Below are positions 24,674-34,148 of a stretch of 64,000 bases of DNA, piece by piece. Position numbers and translations under genes: made by a program. The stretch lies in NCBI GenBank assembly GCA_002399445.1, contig DHDR01000032.1:18223-82222 (forward strand), given 5' to 3'. The stretch's first letter is position 1, and each line of letters starts with the position of its first letter. The DNA comes from Ruminococcaceae bacterium UBA4871. GTDB lineage: Bacteria; Bacillota; Clostridia; Oscillospirales; Acutalibacteraceae. The notes below the pieces were generated by a model. It did not search any database, was not told where the DNA came from, and saw only the letters and a program-made list of their open reading frames with translations.

Positions 24674-25711
24674 ATGCAGAAAAAGTCCTGCGCTGTCGTC
24701 CTTGCCGCTGGAGAAGGAAAGCGTATGAAATCCAACTGCCCGAAAGTCCTCAGTGAGGTTCTATTTAAGCCGATGCTTGGCTGGGTTTTGGATGCCGTGC
24801 GGGCTTCCTCCGTCAGAGATATTTGCTGCGTGGTGGGTTATCGCCATGAGCAGGTAGAAGCTTATCTGAAGCAGCTCAATGCAGGTGCTTTCTCGGAGGC
24901 CCCGATTCAGCATGTCTTGCAAAGTGAACAGCACGGTACCGGGCATGCGGTGATGATGGCCCGTTCCTTTTTGGAGGAACACCAAGGTGGTCAGGTCTTG
25001 ATTTTAAATGGAGATGCGCCCTTTGTCACAGCCGAAACGATTGATTCCGCTTTACAGCGGCATCTGCAGAGTGGTAGTTCTGCAACCGTCATTTCAGCTA
25101 AAGTGGAAAATCCGTTTGGCTATGGACGGATTGTACGCAATCCGAAAACTCGCTTACTGAAAAGTATTGTAGAGCAGAAAGACGCTGATCAAGAGGTACA
25201 GAAAATTCGAGAAATCAACTCCGGTTCTTTTTGGTTTTGTGTAGATGACCTGCTTGGTATTCTTTCAGAAATTAAGAGCAACAATGCACAGGGAGAATAT
25301 TATCTAACGGATGCAATTGCCTTGCTGCTCAGCCGTGGAAAGAAGGCAGATGCTTTCCTTGCAGAAGACTCTGCGTCCGTTTTGGGCGCAAATGACTGTT
25401 TGCAGCTTTCTCAACTGAATACCATTGCAAGAGAACGGATCCTGCAAAAACAAAGGGAAGCGGGTATTTCCATCCCCTGCTCTGATGGTGTCATTATTGG
25501 TCCGGATGTAACCATTGGGCCGTATTCATGCATTTTGCCGGGGTCAATCTTGCAAGGGACCACTTCAGTTGGAAGGAACTGTATCATTGGTCCCAATGCA
25601 ATCCTACATGATTCACAGGTTTCAGACGATGTCAAATTAAACTCAGTGCAAGTTTATAACAGAAAAATTGCAAAATCCGATTTTGTATTGCCTTATACTG
25701 TACTCCAATAA
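24674..25711 (+). CDS. GlmU-type uridylyltransferase without the acetyltransferase domain
   Basis: Residues 1-225 match the N-terminal half of GlmU, which joins UTP and N-acetylglucosamine-1-phosphate: nucleotide-binding VVLAAGEGKRMKS and PKVL, then HVLQSEQHGTGHAV, LNGDAPFV and NSGSFWFC. After a linker helix only a few hexapeptide turns follow (IIGPDVTIGPYS, VGRNCIIGPNAILHD) and the protein stops at residue 345, whereas GlmU is about 450 long. The missing part carries the acetyl-CoA site and catalytic His. ATG 24674 follows AGGAGGTGATC. It probably makes UDP-GlcNAc with a partner acetyltransferase elsewhere. Confidence 0.8.
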   Translation: MQKKSCAVVLAAGEGKRMKSNCPKVLSEVLFKPMLGWVLDAVRASSVRDICCVVGYRHEQVEAYLKQLNAGAFSEAPIQHVLQSEQHGTGHAVMMARSFLEEHQGGQVLILNGDAPFVTAETIDSALQRHLQSGSSATVISAKVENPFGYGRIVRNPKTRLLKSIVEQKDADQEVQKIREINSGSFWFCVDDLLGILSEIKSNNAQGEYYLTDAIALLLSRGKKADAFLAEDSASVLGANDCLQLSQLNTIARERILQKQREAGISIPCSDGVIIGPDVTIGPYSCILPGSILQGTTSVGRNCIIGPNAILHDSQVSDDVKLNSVQVYNRKIAKSDFVLPYTVLQ

Positions 25712-25715
25712 ACAG

Positions 25716-25752
25716 CAAGCTACAGGGTGCCTCTTTTGAGGCACCCTGCTTG
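25716..25752 (+). other. Strong RNA hairpin between the glmU-like gene and prs
   Basis: CAGGGTGCCTC (25723-25733) and GAGGCACCCTG (25738-25748) form a perfect 11-bp stem with a four-base loop, extended by CAAGC/GCTTG. No T run follows, so it is not a standard terminator. Confidence 0.6.
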
Positions 25753-25909
25753 TGTGCATGGATGTTTTTCCGTGTACATGATAAAGATAGCGGTTGCTTT
25801 TCCCGCAGAAAATGCCATTTTGGAAGCGGCCATGAATGCAAATGTGCATTTTTGCTGAAAGCACCAGAGGAAATGAACGAATGATTGTATCAAAACAGGG
25901 GGAAAAAAA

Positions 25910-26866
25910 ATGAATTTTCACGGCAAGGACATTAAAATTTTTGCTGGGAATGCGAATCCGGATGTCGCCAGGCAAATCAGTGATTGTCTGGGACTGCCTA
26001 TGGGGAAAAGCGTTGTGACTACTTTCAGCAACGGCGAAATTTCCGTTTCACTGCAGGAATCTGTGCGTGGTTCTGACTGCTTTATTGTACAGTCCACATG
26101 TTCTCCGGTTAACGATAACTTAATGGAACTGCTCATTATGATGGATGCGATGAAACGTGCATCTGCTGCCCGCATTACAGCAGTCATTCCGCATTTTGGC
26201 TATGCCCGTCAAGACCGCAAAGCAAAAGCACGTGATCCGATCAGCGCAAAACTATGTGCGGATTTGATTACTACGGCCGGTGCCGACCGTGTCCTCACGA
26301 TGGATCTGCATGCACCACAGATTCAGGGCTTTTTTAACATTCCGGTTGACCATCTGCGTGGTGCACCGATTCTTGCTTCTTTTATGAAGGAACGCCTGGG
26401 CGATAATGTAGATGATTATATCGTTGTTTCCCCTGACCTTGGTTCTGTCACCCGTGCGCGCGACTTTGCAGAACGAATTGGTACGCCAATGGCTATTGTT
26501 GACAAGCGCCGCCCGCGTGCGAATGTTTGTGAAGTCGTGAATATTATCGGCTCTGTTGAGGGAAAAAAGGTAATTTTGGTTGATGATATGATTGATACCG
26601 CTGGAACTTTGTGCAATGCAGCACAGGCATTGCTCGAACATGGTGCTGTTTCCGTAACAGCATGTGCAACACATGGTGTGCTTTCCGGTCCGGCAATTGA
26701 GCGTATTCAAAATTCTGCTCTGAAAGAAGTTGTCATGTTGGATACTATCCCACTGCCACCAGAAAAAAAGATTGATAAGATTACCATGCTTCCGATTGCG
26801 CCGACTTTTGCGGAAGCTATCGAGCGCATTTACGAAGATAAGCCGGTTTCTCCAATGTTTGTTTAA
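25910..26866 (+). CDS. prs: Ribose-phosphate pyrophosphokinase
   Basis: Makes phosphoribosyl pyrophosphate from ribose-5-phosphate and ATP. Family marks are VQSTCSPVNDNLME, the metal-binding MDLHAPQIQGFF, the flexible loop near YARQDRKAKARDP and the PRPP motif VILVDDMIDTAGTL. Length 318, normal. AGGGGGAAA precedes the ATG. It follows the glmU-like gene, the arrangement seen in Bacillus (gcaD-prs), where both feed nucleotide-sugar and nucleotide synthesis. Confidence 0.97.
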   Translation: MNFHGKDIKIFAGNANPDVARQISDCLGLPMGKSVVTTFSNGEISVSLQESVRGSDCFIVQSTCSPVNDNLMELLIMMDAMKRASAARITAVIPHFGYARQDRKAKARDPISAKLCADLITTAGADRVLTMDLHAPQIQGFFNIPVDHLRGAPILASFMKERLGDNVDDYIVVSPDLGSVTRARDFAERIGTPMAIVDKRRPRANVCEVVNIIGSVEGKKVILVDDMIDTAGTLCNAAQALLEHGAVSVTACATHGVLSGPAIERIQNSALKEVVMLDTIPLPPEKKIDKITMLPIAPTFAEAIERIYEDKPVSPMFV

Positions 26867-26960
26867 CTGAGCATTATACAGCAGGGGCAAAAAGGAAGAG
26901 CCGGCGGTTTTTCTGAATAAGCAGATTCCAATGAAATCTGCAAGAGAATTGTAAAAAATA

Positions 26961-27020
26961 AAAAAGGGTTGTCGCAGAGCACTGAAATGAGTCAGTGTTT
27001 TCTGTGTCAGCCCCTTTTGT
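26961..27020 (+). terminator. Terminator-like hairpin between prs and pth
   Basis: AAAAGGGTTG pairs with CAGCCCCTTTT (one G-T pair), with an inner stem CACTGA/TCAGTG; T residues end the arm. It lies between prs and pth and could end prs transcripts in part. Confidence 0.55.
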
Positions 27021-27036
27021 GCTGAGGAATGGAATT

Positions 27037-27639
27037 ATGTTATTTAATGGGAAAAAGTTCGGATCTGGACCAGTGGAGTGGATTTTGGCAGGGCTAGGAA
27101 ATCCAGGTGACCAGTATGAAGGAACGCGCCACAACACCGGTTTTATGGCTTTGGACTGCATTGCAGAGCGAGCCGGAGTAAAAATTGACCGGCTCAAATT
27201 CAAAGGACAGTGTGCGCAGGCACAGGTTGGTGGGAAAAAGGTATTATTGTTGAAACCGGCAACTTATATGAACCTTTCTGGTCAGAGTGTGACCGAAGCA
27301 ATGCAGTTTTATAAGCTGCCGCCGGAACGCGTTATTATTTTTTTCGATGATATTTCTCTTCCATGCGGTCGTCTGCGTATCCGGCGGAAAGGAAGTGACG
27401 GTGGTCACAATGGCATGAAAAATATTATTTATCTTGCGGGCAGCGATCAGTTTCCACGCGTGAAGATTGGCGTGGGCGCAAAACCAACTCCGGAATGGGA
27501 TTTGGCAGATTGGGTACTCAGCCATTTTTCCGGAGAAGACGAAAAGCATATGCAGGAAAGCATCCTGCATGCCGCAGAAGCTGCAGAACTGTTGGTGAAT
27601 GGTAAAATAGATGCAGCGATGAACCAGTATAACAGCTAA
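27037..27639 (+). CDS. pth: Peptidyl-tRNA hydrolase
   Basis: Releases tRNA from peptidyl-tRNA that drops off the ribosome. Conserved parts are GLGNPGDQYEGTRHNTGF with the catalytic His, PATYMNLSG, FFDDISLP and the GSDGGHNGMKNI loop. ATG at 27037 follows GAGGAATGG; an earlier frame-open methionine at 26995 falls inside the terminator hairpin. Length 200 residues. Gene order prs-pth-mfd matches many Firmicutes, here with an inverted transporter gene inserted before mfd. Confidence 0.95.
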   Translation: MLFNGKKFGSGPVEWILAGLGNPGDQYEGTRHNTGFMALDCIAERAGVKIDRLKFKGQCAQAQVGGKKVLLLKPATYMNLSGQSVTEAMQFYKLPPERVIIFFDDISLPCGRLRIRRKGSDGGHNGMKNIIYLAGSDQFPRVKIGVGAKPTPEWDLADWVLSHFSGEDEKHMQESILHAAEAAELLVNGKIDAAMNQYNS

Positions 27640-27641
27640 AT

Positions 27642-27670
27642 AAAAAAGCTGTCCGTTTTTTACAGACAGC
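27642..27670 (-). terminator. Terminator of the NSS transporter gene
   Basis: GCTGTC (27648-27653) and GACAGC (27665-27670) form a stem that, on the minus strand, is followed by TTTTTTA. It lies between the converging pth and transporter genes. Confidence 0.75.
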
Positions 27671-27685
27671 CTTAGGAGCGGAAAA

Positions 27686-29056
27686 TTAGATTTTACAAAT
27701 GCCCAAAGCGTTGAGCACACTGGAAACGAGAATGGCTACAATGCAGATTGGTGCAATCCAGCGAATCATGACATCACACATTTTCTGGCGGCGGAACTTT
27801 GAATTCAGCTTGACTTCATCGTCAATTACTTTTGTTCCGACAAACCAGCCGACACACAGGCAGGTCAGGAACGCAACAACTGGCATGAGAATACTGTTGC
27901 TGATGAAGTCGAAGAAATCAAGAAAATCGAAGCCAAGCGGTTTTACGCCGGAGAGAACACCGAACCCAAGAGAAGAAAGACCGCCCAATACGATTGATAC
28001 AGCCAATATGATGACGCATGCCAACTTGCGGCTGATGTGCCATTTGTCGGTCAAAATAGATACAGCAGTTTCCATCAGTGCAATTGAAGATGTTAGTGCC
28101 GCAAACAAAACCAACAGGAAAAATACCGCACCGGCAATTACACCGCCGCTGCCCATGTGATTAAAGACTTTTGGCAGCATTACAAACATCAGTCCGGAGC
28201 CTTGTTGAAGCTGCGCTTGACTTCCGCCTGAAAAAGAAAATACCGCCGGAATAATTATTAAGCCGGCCAACAGAGCAATACCCGTATCAAAAATATCAAC
28301 CTGCGTTGAAGATTTTGCAATATCGTCTTGCTTGTTCATGTAGGAACCATATGTAATGGTAATACCCATGGAAAGGCTCATGGAGTAGAAGAGCTGTCCT
28401 AGTGCGGCCAGCACAGTGTTTGAAGAAAAGCGTGAAAAATCAGGAATCAGATAGTATTTAACACCAGCCATTGCATTCGGGAGTGTCAAGGAATAAATTG
28501 ACATACCGACAGTCAGAATAACTAGAATCGGCATTAAAATTCTGCTGACTTTCTCGACTCCCTTTTCTACACCACACATTACGATTGCAGCAGTAAGTCC
28601 TATATATACCAGAAACCACAAAAGCGGTTGCCCGGATTCGGAAATGTAGTGTGGGAAAAAGGAATCCTGCGCAGCAGCGGCATGTCCACCGGAGAGAAAT
28701 ACAAATAAATATTTGCAGACCCACCCGCCGATAACAGAATAATAAGGAAGAACAATGATCGGTACTAACGATGTAATATAGCCAAGAAACGTGAACCGCT
28801 TATCCAGTTTCCCATAAGCTTCAATGGCAGAAACGCCGGTTTTCCTGCCGATAGCAGTTTCTGTAACCATTAGGCTGAAACCGAATGTCACAGCCAGCAC
28901 AATGTAGACCAGCAGGAAGGTTCCACCTCCATATTTTGCTGCAAGGTAAGGAAACCTCCACAGGTTTCCAAGACCCACTGCAGACCCTGCTGCTGCCATA
29001 ACAAACCCAACTTGGTTAGTAAATGAGCCGCGGCTTGTTGCTTTTTTACTCCTCAT
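27686..29056 (-). CDS. Sodium-dependent transporter of the NSS (SNF) family
   Basis: A 456-residue symporter with about 11-12 membrane segments. The N-terminal GFVMAAAGSAVGLGNLWRFP is the sodium- and substrate-binding first helix of NSS proteins; later GGVEKG-like and SFSGGS segments also fit. Bacterial members import amino acids such as tryptophan, leucine or tyrosine; the substrate cannot be told here. GAGGGATTC precedes the ATG. A perfect 16-base palindrome, ACTTTAAATTTAAAGT, lies in the leader at 29073-29088, and TGATATAAT (29098-29106) is a likely extended -10. Confidence 0.9.
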   Translation of the reverse strand: MRSKKATSRGSFTNQVGFVMAAAGSAVGLGNLWRFPYLAAKYGGGTFLLVYIVLAVTFGFSLMVTETAIGRKTGVSAIEAYGKLDKRFTFLGYITSLVPIIVLPYYSVIGGWVCKYLFVFLSGGHAAAAQDSFFPHYISESGQPLLWFLVYIGLTAAIVMCGVEKGVEKVSRILMPILVILTVGMSIYSLTLPNAMAGVKYYLIPDFSRFSSNTVLAALGQLFYSMSLSMGITITYGSYMNKQDDIAKSSTQVDIFDTGIALLAGLIIIPAVFSFSGGSQAQLQQGSGLMFVMLPKVFNHMGSGGVIAGAVFFLLVLFAALTSSIALMETAVSILTDKWHISRKLACVIILAVSIVLGGLSSLGFGVLSGVKPLGFDFLDFFDFISNSILMPVVAFLTCLCVGWFVGTKVIDDEVKLNSKFRRQKMCDVMIRWIAPICIVAILVSSVLNALGICKI

Positions 29057-29072
29057 ATGAATCCCTCTTTAG

Positions 29073-29106
29073 ACTTTAAATTTAAAGTAACTATTTTATT
29101 ATATCA
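29073..29106 (-). promoter_or_regulatory. Promoter and palindromic operator candidate of the NSS gene
   Basis: On the minus strand TGATATAAT is an extended -10, and ACTTTAAATTTAAAGT (29073-29088), a perfect palindrome, lies right after it, near the expected transcript start, where a repressor could bind. Confidence 0.45.
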
Positions 29107-29228
29107 CACTGTCGAATGAATGCTATCAAGAATTTATTTGGACTGTCCTCTACAATTTTGTACACAAGTAACAGTTAATTATCGAAAATTTTACTTTACA
29201 CAGCGAACTTGACCATTAGGAGAGAGAT

Positions 29229-32200
29229 ATGAAATTCATTGCAAATGCGCTTTCTCATCTGCGGGAATACCAGTCTTTGCTTTGTGCGATTGGGCAAAAC
29301 AATCTGCCTGCGGCAGTTACAGGTCTTTCCAGCATTCACAAGGCGAATTTAATCTATTCTTTATGGATGCACACCGGGCGCAGAGCGTTTGTCCTTGTTG
29401 GAGATGAACCGGAAGCCAACCGTATGGTCAGCGACCTTTCATCGCAGGGGATGCATGCATTTTATTATCCCATGCGGGATATGGTTTTGCATAAAGGGGA
29501 AGCCGCTTCTTCCCATGACTATGAACGGCAGCGCCTGCAGGTCCTGTCTCGACTGCAGGCCGGAGAATGCGACGCAGTGGTCTGCTGCATTGACGGTGCC
29601 CTGCAGTATACCATTCCACCGGATGAAATGAAAAAACACACCCATCGCATTGCTTCTGGCGATACGTTTGCACCGGAAAAAGTAGAAGCGCTGCTTCTGT
29701 GCTGCGGATATGAACGCGCTGTGCAGGTAGAAGGACCGGGCCAATTTGCAAGGCGCGGCGGTATTCTGGATATTTTTCCGCCGGAAAGCAGCATGCCGGT
29801 CCGTCTCGAATTCTGGGGTGACGAAGTGGATACGCTTTCCTATTTCGATCCTGAAACACAGCGCCGCACCAATCCGGCAGAAAGCGTGTATATTTCTCCT
29901 GCAGCGGAGGCCCTTTCAGATGATTCAGCAGCACTCACTGCAAAAATCAGGCGAATTGCTTCTTCTTTGCGTGGCAAAAATGCTCCCGCAGCACGGCCCG
30001 TTTTACAGGAACAGGCGGATTTATTGGAACAAAATGTTCACCTGACCTGTATGGACAAATTTTTACCTGTTCTCTATCAGAAGCCTGCCTGCCTGTTTAG
30101 TTACTGCGAAAAAGGGGACCTTTTATATATTAGTGAACTGGTTAATGTCAAGGAAAAGATGCGCACCGCGCAGTTTCACTGGAATGAAGACTTAAAGGGC
30201 TATTTAGCAGACGGAACACTGTGCAGGCATCTGGATACCTACAGCTTTGCATGGCCGGATGCACTTTCCTTCTTTGAAAAGCAGGGGACTGTGTTTCTGG
30301 ACACGTTTGCCCGCGGCAGTTATGAGATTCCAACCAACTTATTGCTGAATTTTACCGCACGGCAGCTTTCTGTGTGGGGGGGTTCTACACAAATTTTGGC
30401 GGACGATCTGCATGAAATGCTCAACAAAAAATGGGCCTGTGCAGTATTGGCCGGAAATGAACGCAGTGCCCATACCACAGTGGTGGATCTGCAGGCAGCC
30501 GGAATCAATGCCTATTATACAGAGGACTCCAATGAAATTGCCCGTGGAGCCGTGGCCGTTTTGCCCGGTTCCTTGAGCGCAGGCGCAGAGTGGCCCGGTT
30601 CATTTTTTGGATTGGTTACGCACGGAAAACTCCTGCAAAACAGCAGACACAAAAAATCAAAGCGTGATAAAAACAGCAGCCCGATTAGTTCCCTTGCCGA
30701 ACTGGAGCCGGGTGATTATGTTGTGCATGAAAGCCACGGTATCGGTGTTTATGAGGGTATCCATAAAATTGACACACACGGCATCATTAAGGATTATATC
30801 AAAATCAGGTATGCAAAAGGCGATACACTTTATGTTCCGGTCACGCAGCTGGATCTGGTCAGCCGTTATATCGGTCCGCGGGAAGATGCAAACGTTCGCC
30901 TGCACAAGCTTGGCGGTACGGAATGGCAGAAGACGAAAACCCGCGTCCGGCATGCCGTGCAGGACATCGCAAAGGAATTGATTAAACTTTACGCAGCGCG
31001 GATGCACGCAAAAGGTCATGCATTTTCGCCGGATACAGAAATGCAGCGCGACTTTGAAAGCCGCTTTGAGTTTGATGAAACAGATGACCAACTGCGTTGT
31101 GTTGAGGAGATTAAGTCGGACATGGAACGGGAAGCACCTATGGACCGTCTGTTGTGCGGAGATGTCGGATTTGGAAAAACGGAAGTTGCACTTCGGGCAG
31201 CTTTTAAGTGCATCTGTGACGGCAAACAGTGTGCTTTGCTTGTTCCTACGACAATCCTTGCATGGCAGCATTATCAGACTGCGCTGCAGCGTATGGAGGG
31301 TTTTCCGATAAACATTGAGCTGCTTTCCCGTTTTCGAACCTCGAAACAGCAGGAAGAAGTGATCAAAAAACTCAAGCGCGGTGAAGTGGATCTGGTCATT
31401 GGCACCCATCGGCTCATTAGCAAAGATGTGCGGTTTCGTGATCTGGGTCTGGTAATCGTTGACGAAGAACAGCGTTTTGGTGTGACACAGAAGGAAAAGC
31501 TGAAAAATCTCTGCAATAATGTCGATGTGCTTACCCTTTCTGCCACCCCTATCCCCCGCACCCTCAATATGGCCATGTCTGGCATTCGGGATATGAGCGT
31601 ATTGGAAGAAGCGCCGCATGACCGGCATCCTGTACAGACTTATGTTCTCGAGCACGATGAGGGAATCCTTGCCGATGCTGTGCGGCGTGAACTGCGCCGC
31701 GGCGGCCAGGTTTATTGGCTGCATAATGATGTGGCTTCCATTACGCGGGTGGCAGCGCGGCTTAAAGCCCGCGTACCGGAAGTACGCGTCGGGATTGGTC
31801 ACGGCAAAATGAGCGAGCAGGAACTTTCGGAAGTCTGGCGGCAAATGATAGATCACGAAATTGATGTTCTCGTGTGTACAACGATTATTGAAACAGGTGT
31901 TGATGTGCCAAATGCCAATACACTGATTATCGACAATGCAGACCGGCTCGGACTTTCTCAACTGCATCAAATTCGAGGGCGGGTAGGACGCAGCAGCCGA
32001 CGCGCCTATGCTTATTTCACATTTATGCCCAATAAAGTCCTTTCGGAAATCGCGCAGAAACGGCTTTCGGCTATTCGGGAATTCACGGAATTCGGTTCCG
32101 GATTTAAAATTGCCATGCGCGATTTGGAGATTCGCGGTGCCGGAAATCTGCTTGGCGGCGAACAACATGGACATATGGAAGCTGTCGGCTATGACATGTA

Positions 32201-32741
32201 CCTAAAACTGCTGGGTGATGCCGTTGCCGCTGAAAAGGGAGAAGCGCCTCCGCAGGGAGAGGAATGTCTGATGGATTTACAGATGCCGGCACATATTCCG
32301 GAAGATTATATCCGTGACAGAGGCGGCCGCATTGAAATGTATCGCCGCATTGCCGATATCCGCAGCGATGAGGATGCACTGGATGTGACGGATGAACTTA
32401 TTGACCGCTACGGCGATCCGCCAAAGAGTGTTGGAGGGCTCATTCAAATTGCCCTGCTGCGCAATCAGGCCGGACTTTGCGGTTTGACTGAAGTCAAACA
32501 GCAGCAGGGACAGTTACTGCTGTACCCCAAGGAACTGGATATGAAATGGATCGCTCAGCTTTCCGCCCAATATCCGCAGCGTGTGCTGGTGAATGCCGGC
32601 AACCGTCCATATCTCAGTCTCCATCTGCAGCCGGACGAGGATGTACTTTCCCTGTTAAAAGAGATTTTGCATACCAGTCCCAAAATGCACAGTGGCAGGA
32701 AGAATGCCACAAAAGAAATGGACAAATCTGTATCTGTGTAG
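29229..32741 (+). CDS. mfd: Transcription-repair coupling factor Mfd
   Basis: ATPase that removes stalled RNA polymerase at DNA damage and recruits UvrA. Length 1170, full. The N-terminal part is UvrB-like (RRGGILDIFPP, FWGDEVDTL), followed by the RNA-polymerase-binding domain (GDYVVHESHGIGVYEG), the RecG-like helicase motor with Walker A CGDVGFGKTEVALRAA, DEEQ box in VDEEQRFGV, SATPIPRTLN and IIETGVDVPNA, and the C-terminal TRCF domain. GGAGAGAG precedes the ATG. The two genes after it follow the common pth-mfd-foldase order. Confidence 0.97.
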   Translation: MKFIANALSHLREYQSLLCAIGQNNLPAAVTGLSSIHKANLIYSLWMHTGRRAFVLVGDEPEANRMVSDLSSQGMHAFYYPMRDMVLHKGEAASSHDYERQRLQVLSRLQAGECDAVVCCIDGALQYTIPPDEMKKHTHRIASGDTFAPEKVEALLLCCGYERAVQVEGPGQFARRGGILDIFPPESSMPVRLEFWGDEVDTLSYFDPETQRRTNPAESVYISPAAEALSDDSAALTAKIRRIASSLRGKNAPAARPVLQEQADLLEQNVHLTCMDKFLPVLYQKPACLFSYCEKGDLLYISELVNVKEKMRTAQFHWNEDLKGYLADGTLCRHLDTYSFAWPDALSFFEKQGTVFLDTFARGSYEIPTNLLLNFTARQLSVWGGSTQILADDLHEMLNKKWACAVLAGNERSAHTTVVDLQAAGINAYYTEDSNEIARGAVAVLPGSLSAGAEWPGSFFGLVTHGKLLQNSRHKKSKRDKNSSPISSLAELEPGDYVVHESHGIGVYEGIHKIDTHGIIKDYIKIRYAKGDTLYVPVTQLDLVSRYIGPREDANVRLHKLGGTEWQKTKTRVRHAVQDIAKELIKLYAARMHAKGHAFSPDTEMQRDFESRFEFDETDDQLRCVEEIKSDMEREAPMDRLLCGDVGFGKTEVALRAAFKCICDGKQCALLVPTTILAWQHYQTALQRMEGFPINIELLSRFRTSKQQEEVIKKLKRGEVDLVIGTHRLISKDVRFRDLGLVIVDEEQRFGVTQKEKLKNLCNNVDVLTLSATPIPRTLNMAMSGIRDMSVLEEAPHDRHPVQTYVLEHDEGILADAVRRELRRGGQVYWLHNDVASITRVAARLKARVPEVRVGIGHGKMSEQELSEVWRQMIDHEIDVLVCTTIIETGVDVPNANTLIIDNADRLGLSQLHQIRGRVGRSSRRAYAYFTFMPNKVLSEIAQKRLSAIREFTEFGSGFKIAMRDLEIRGAGNLLGGEQHGHMEAVGYDMYLKLLGDAVAAEKGEAPPQGEECLMDLQMPAHIPEDYIRDRGGRIEMYRRIADIRSDEDALDVTDELIDRYGDPPKSVGGLIQIALLRNQAGLCGLTEVKQQQGQLLLYPKELDMKWIAQLSAQYPQRVLVNAGNRPYLSLHLQPDEDVLSLLKEILHTSPKMHSGRKNATKEMDKSVSV

Positions 32742-32829
32742 TATAATTCTTCTTATATACTTGTGTTGTATGAATGCTGAATTGATGAATCAAATTTGAA
32801 GAAAACAGGAAATCGGAGAGTGTAAACCA

Positions 32830-34038
32830 ATGAAATTGAAAAGATTCACAGCCGGTGTTCTGGCCTGTGCCCTACTCATCGGAGGGGCTGCCGGATGTAC
32901 GGTCGGCGGGGACAATTCCTGGTGCGCTAAAACCAGCAGCACAACGCTCCCGGCCGGCGTTTATATTTATGAGTTGTACAGTGCTTACAATGAAGCACAG
33001 AGTAAAACGACTGGAACATCCGACATGAAAAAAGCAAAAATTGACAACCAAAATGCCATGACATGGGTGAATAACCGTGCTAAAGTGCTGACAAATGAAC
33101 TTTTTCTGTTGAATGATAAAATGAAAGCCATGAAGCTGTCCTTCTCTTCTGCAGAAAATGCGGGGATTAAGCAGATGGCTGATAATGCTTGGGCACAGCA
33201 GTTTTCCAGTGCTCTGAAAGGAAAAAATGTTTCAGAAGATTCTTTTAAAATTGCCTATGCGGAGTATACGTATCAACTGCGCAAGGTCCTTCAGGGTATT
33301 TATGATACCGGCGGAAGCAAGGCAATTCCTGAAAGTGAAATGAAAGCATACTTTGAAAAACATTACTCAGATGTTGACTTCACCTATGTGCCGCTGACCA
33401 AAGGAGGCTCCTCTTCTGCAGCAAACGGAACTTCTTCGGCTGCCGGCACAGCGATGACAGCGCAGGAAAAGGCAACTCTGAAAAAAGAGCTGGAGAGTTA
33501 CCTTTCTCAGATTCAAAGCGGTAAAATGACTGTCCAAGCGGCAAGTGCTGCCTATGCCAAAGCGCACGGCGCAACAGACAACTATCAAAATGTAACGGAG
33601 GATATGGATTCCTCTACGGTTACCTCATCCATGCCGCCTGACTTAATTCAGGCGATAAAGAGCATGAAAGCCGGCGAATCTCGTTTGTTGGAGGTTTCCT
33701 CTTACTACTATGTATTGGTGACCAAAAACGATATCACGAAAAAGACGGCATCGTTCTTAAAAAATCAGGATGACCGCTTTAAATTGCTGTATGCACAGAA
33801 AGGTGACCAGTTCCTTAAAGATCTTGAAACGGAAGCAAAGTCTTATAAAGGTGTCGATTGGAATGAACGTGTGACACGGAAATTTACTTCTGATTTGTTC
33901 TACACGGCACCGTCCAGCTCTGCAGGTCCTTCTTCCGCGGCTTCCAGCAAAGTCACTGCCTCTGCAAGCAGCAGTACGGTATCTTCTGCAAAAGCCAGTC
34001 AGTCTTCTGCAGTATCCAGCAGGACTTCTTCAAAATAA
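32830..34038 (+). CDS. PrsA/SurA-like foldase lipoprotein
   Basis: A 402-residue exported protein. Signal peptide with lipobox GGAAGC makes Cys 23 the lipid anchor. Residues 50-150 are helical like the SurA/PrsA N-terminal chaperone region; residues 165-300 resemble a parvulin-type domain interrupted by a Ser/Ala-rich insert (about 188-205) and lack a clear complete active site, so isomerase activity is uncertain. The last 45 residues are almost only Ser, Ala, Thr and Lys. It lies 88 bases after mfd and is ended by a terminator. Confidence 0.75.
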   Translation: MKLKRFTAGVLACALLIGGAAGCTVGGDNSWCAKTSSTTLPAGVYIYELYSAYNEAQSKTTGTSDMKKAKIDNQNAMTWVNNRAKVLTNELFLLNDKMKAMKLSFSSAENAGIKQMADNAWAQQFSSALKGKNVSEDSFKIAYAEYTYQLRKVLQGIYDTGGSKAIPESEMKAYFEKHYSDVDFTYVPLTKGGSSSAANGTSSAAGTAMTAQEKATLKKELESYLSQIQSGKMTVQAASAAYAKAHGATDNYQNVTEDMDSSTVTSSMPPDLIQAIKSMKAGESRLLEVSSYYYVLVTKNDITKKTASFLKNQDDRFKLLYAQKGDQFLKDLETEAKSYKGVDWNERVTRKFTSDLFYTAPSSSAGPSSAASSKVTASASSSTVSSAKASQSSAVSSRTSSK

Positions 34039-34072
34039 TAATTTATAAAAGTGAATCAAGGTATGAAAAGTG

Positions 34073-34114
34073 GAAAGCTGCACCGAAATTTTTCCGGTGC
34101 AGCTTTCTGCTTTT
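34073..34114. terminator. Terminator between converging genes
   Basis: GAAAGCTGCACCG (34073-34085) pairs with CGGTGCAGCTTTC (34095-34107), followed by TGCTTTT on the plus strand; the minus-strand tail is poorer in T. Confidence 0.85.
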
Positions 34115-34148
34115 AACAATTATCAATATAATAAAGGAGTCCGCCCTG

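Noticed and set aside
30657..32174. A 505-codon open frame on the minus strand
   Set aside because: It lies wholly inside mfd on the other strand, has no ribosome binding site or family features, and its amino-acid makeup is that of a reverse-complement shadow.
32830..34038. Calling the lipoprotein an active peptidyl-prolyl isomerase (prsA)
   Set aside because: The parvulin-type region is interrupted by a Ser/Ala insert and the active-site pattern is incomplete, so only a PrsA/SurA-like foldase is claimed.
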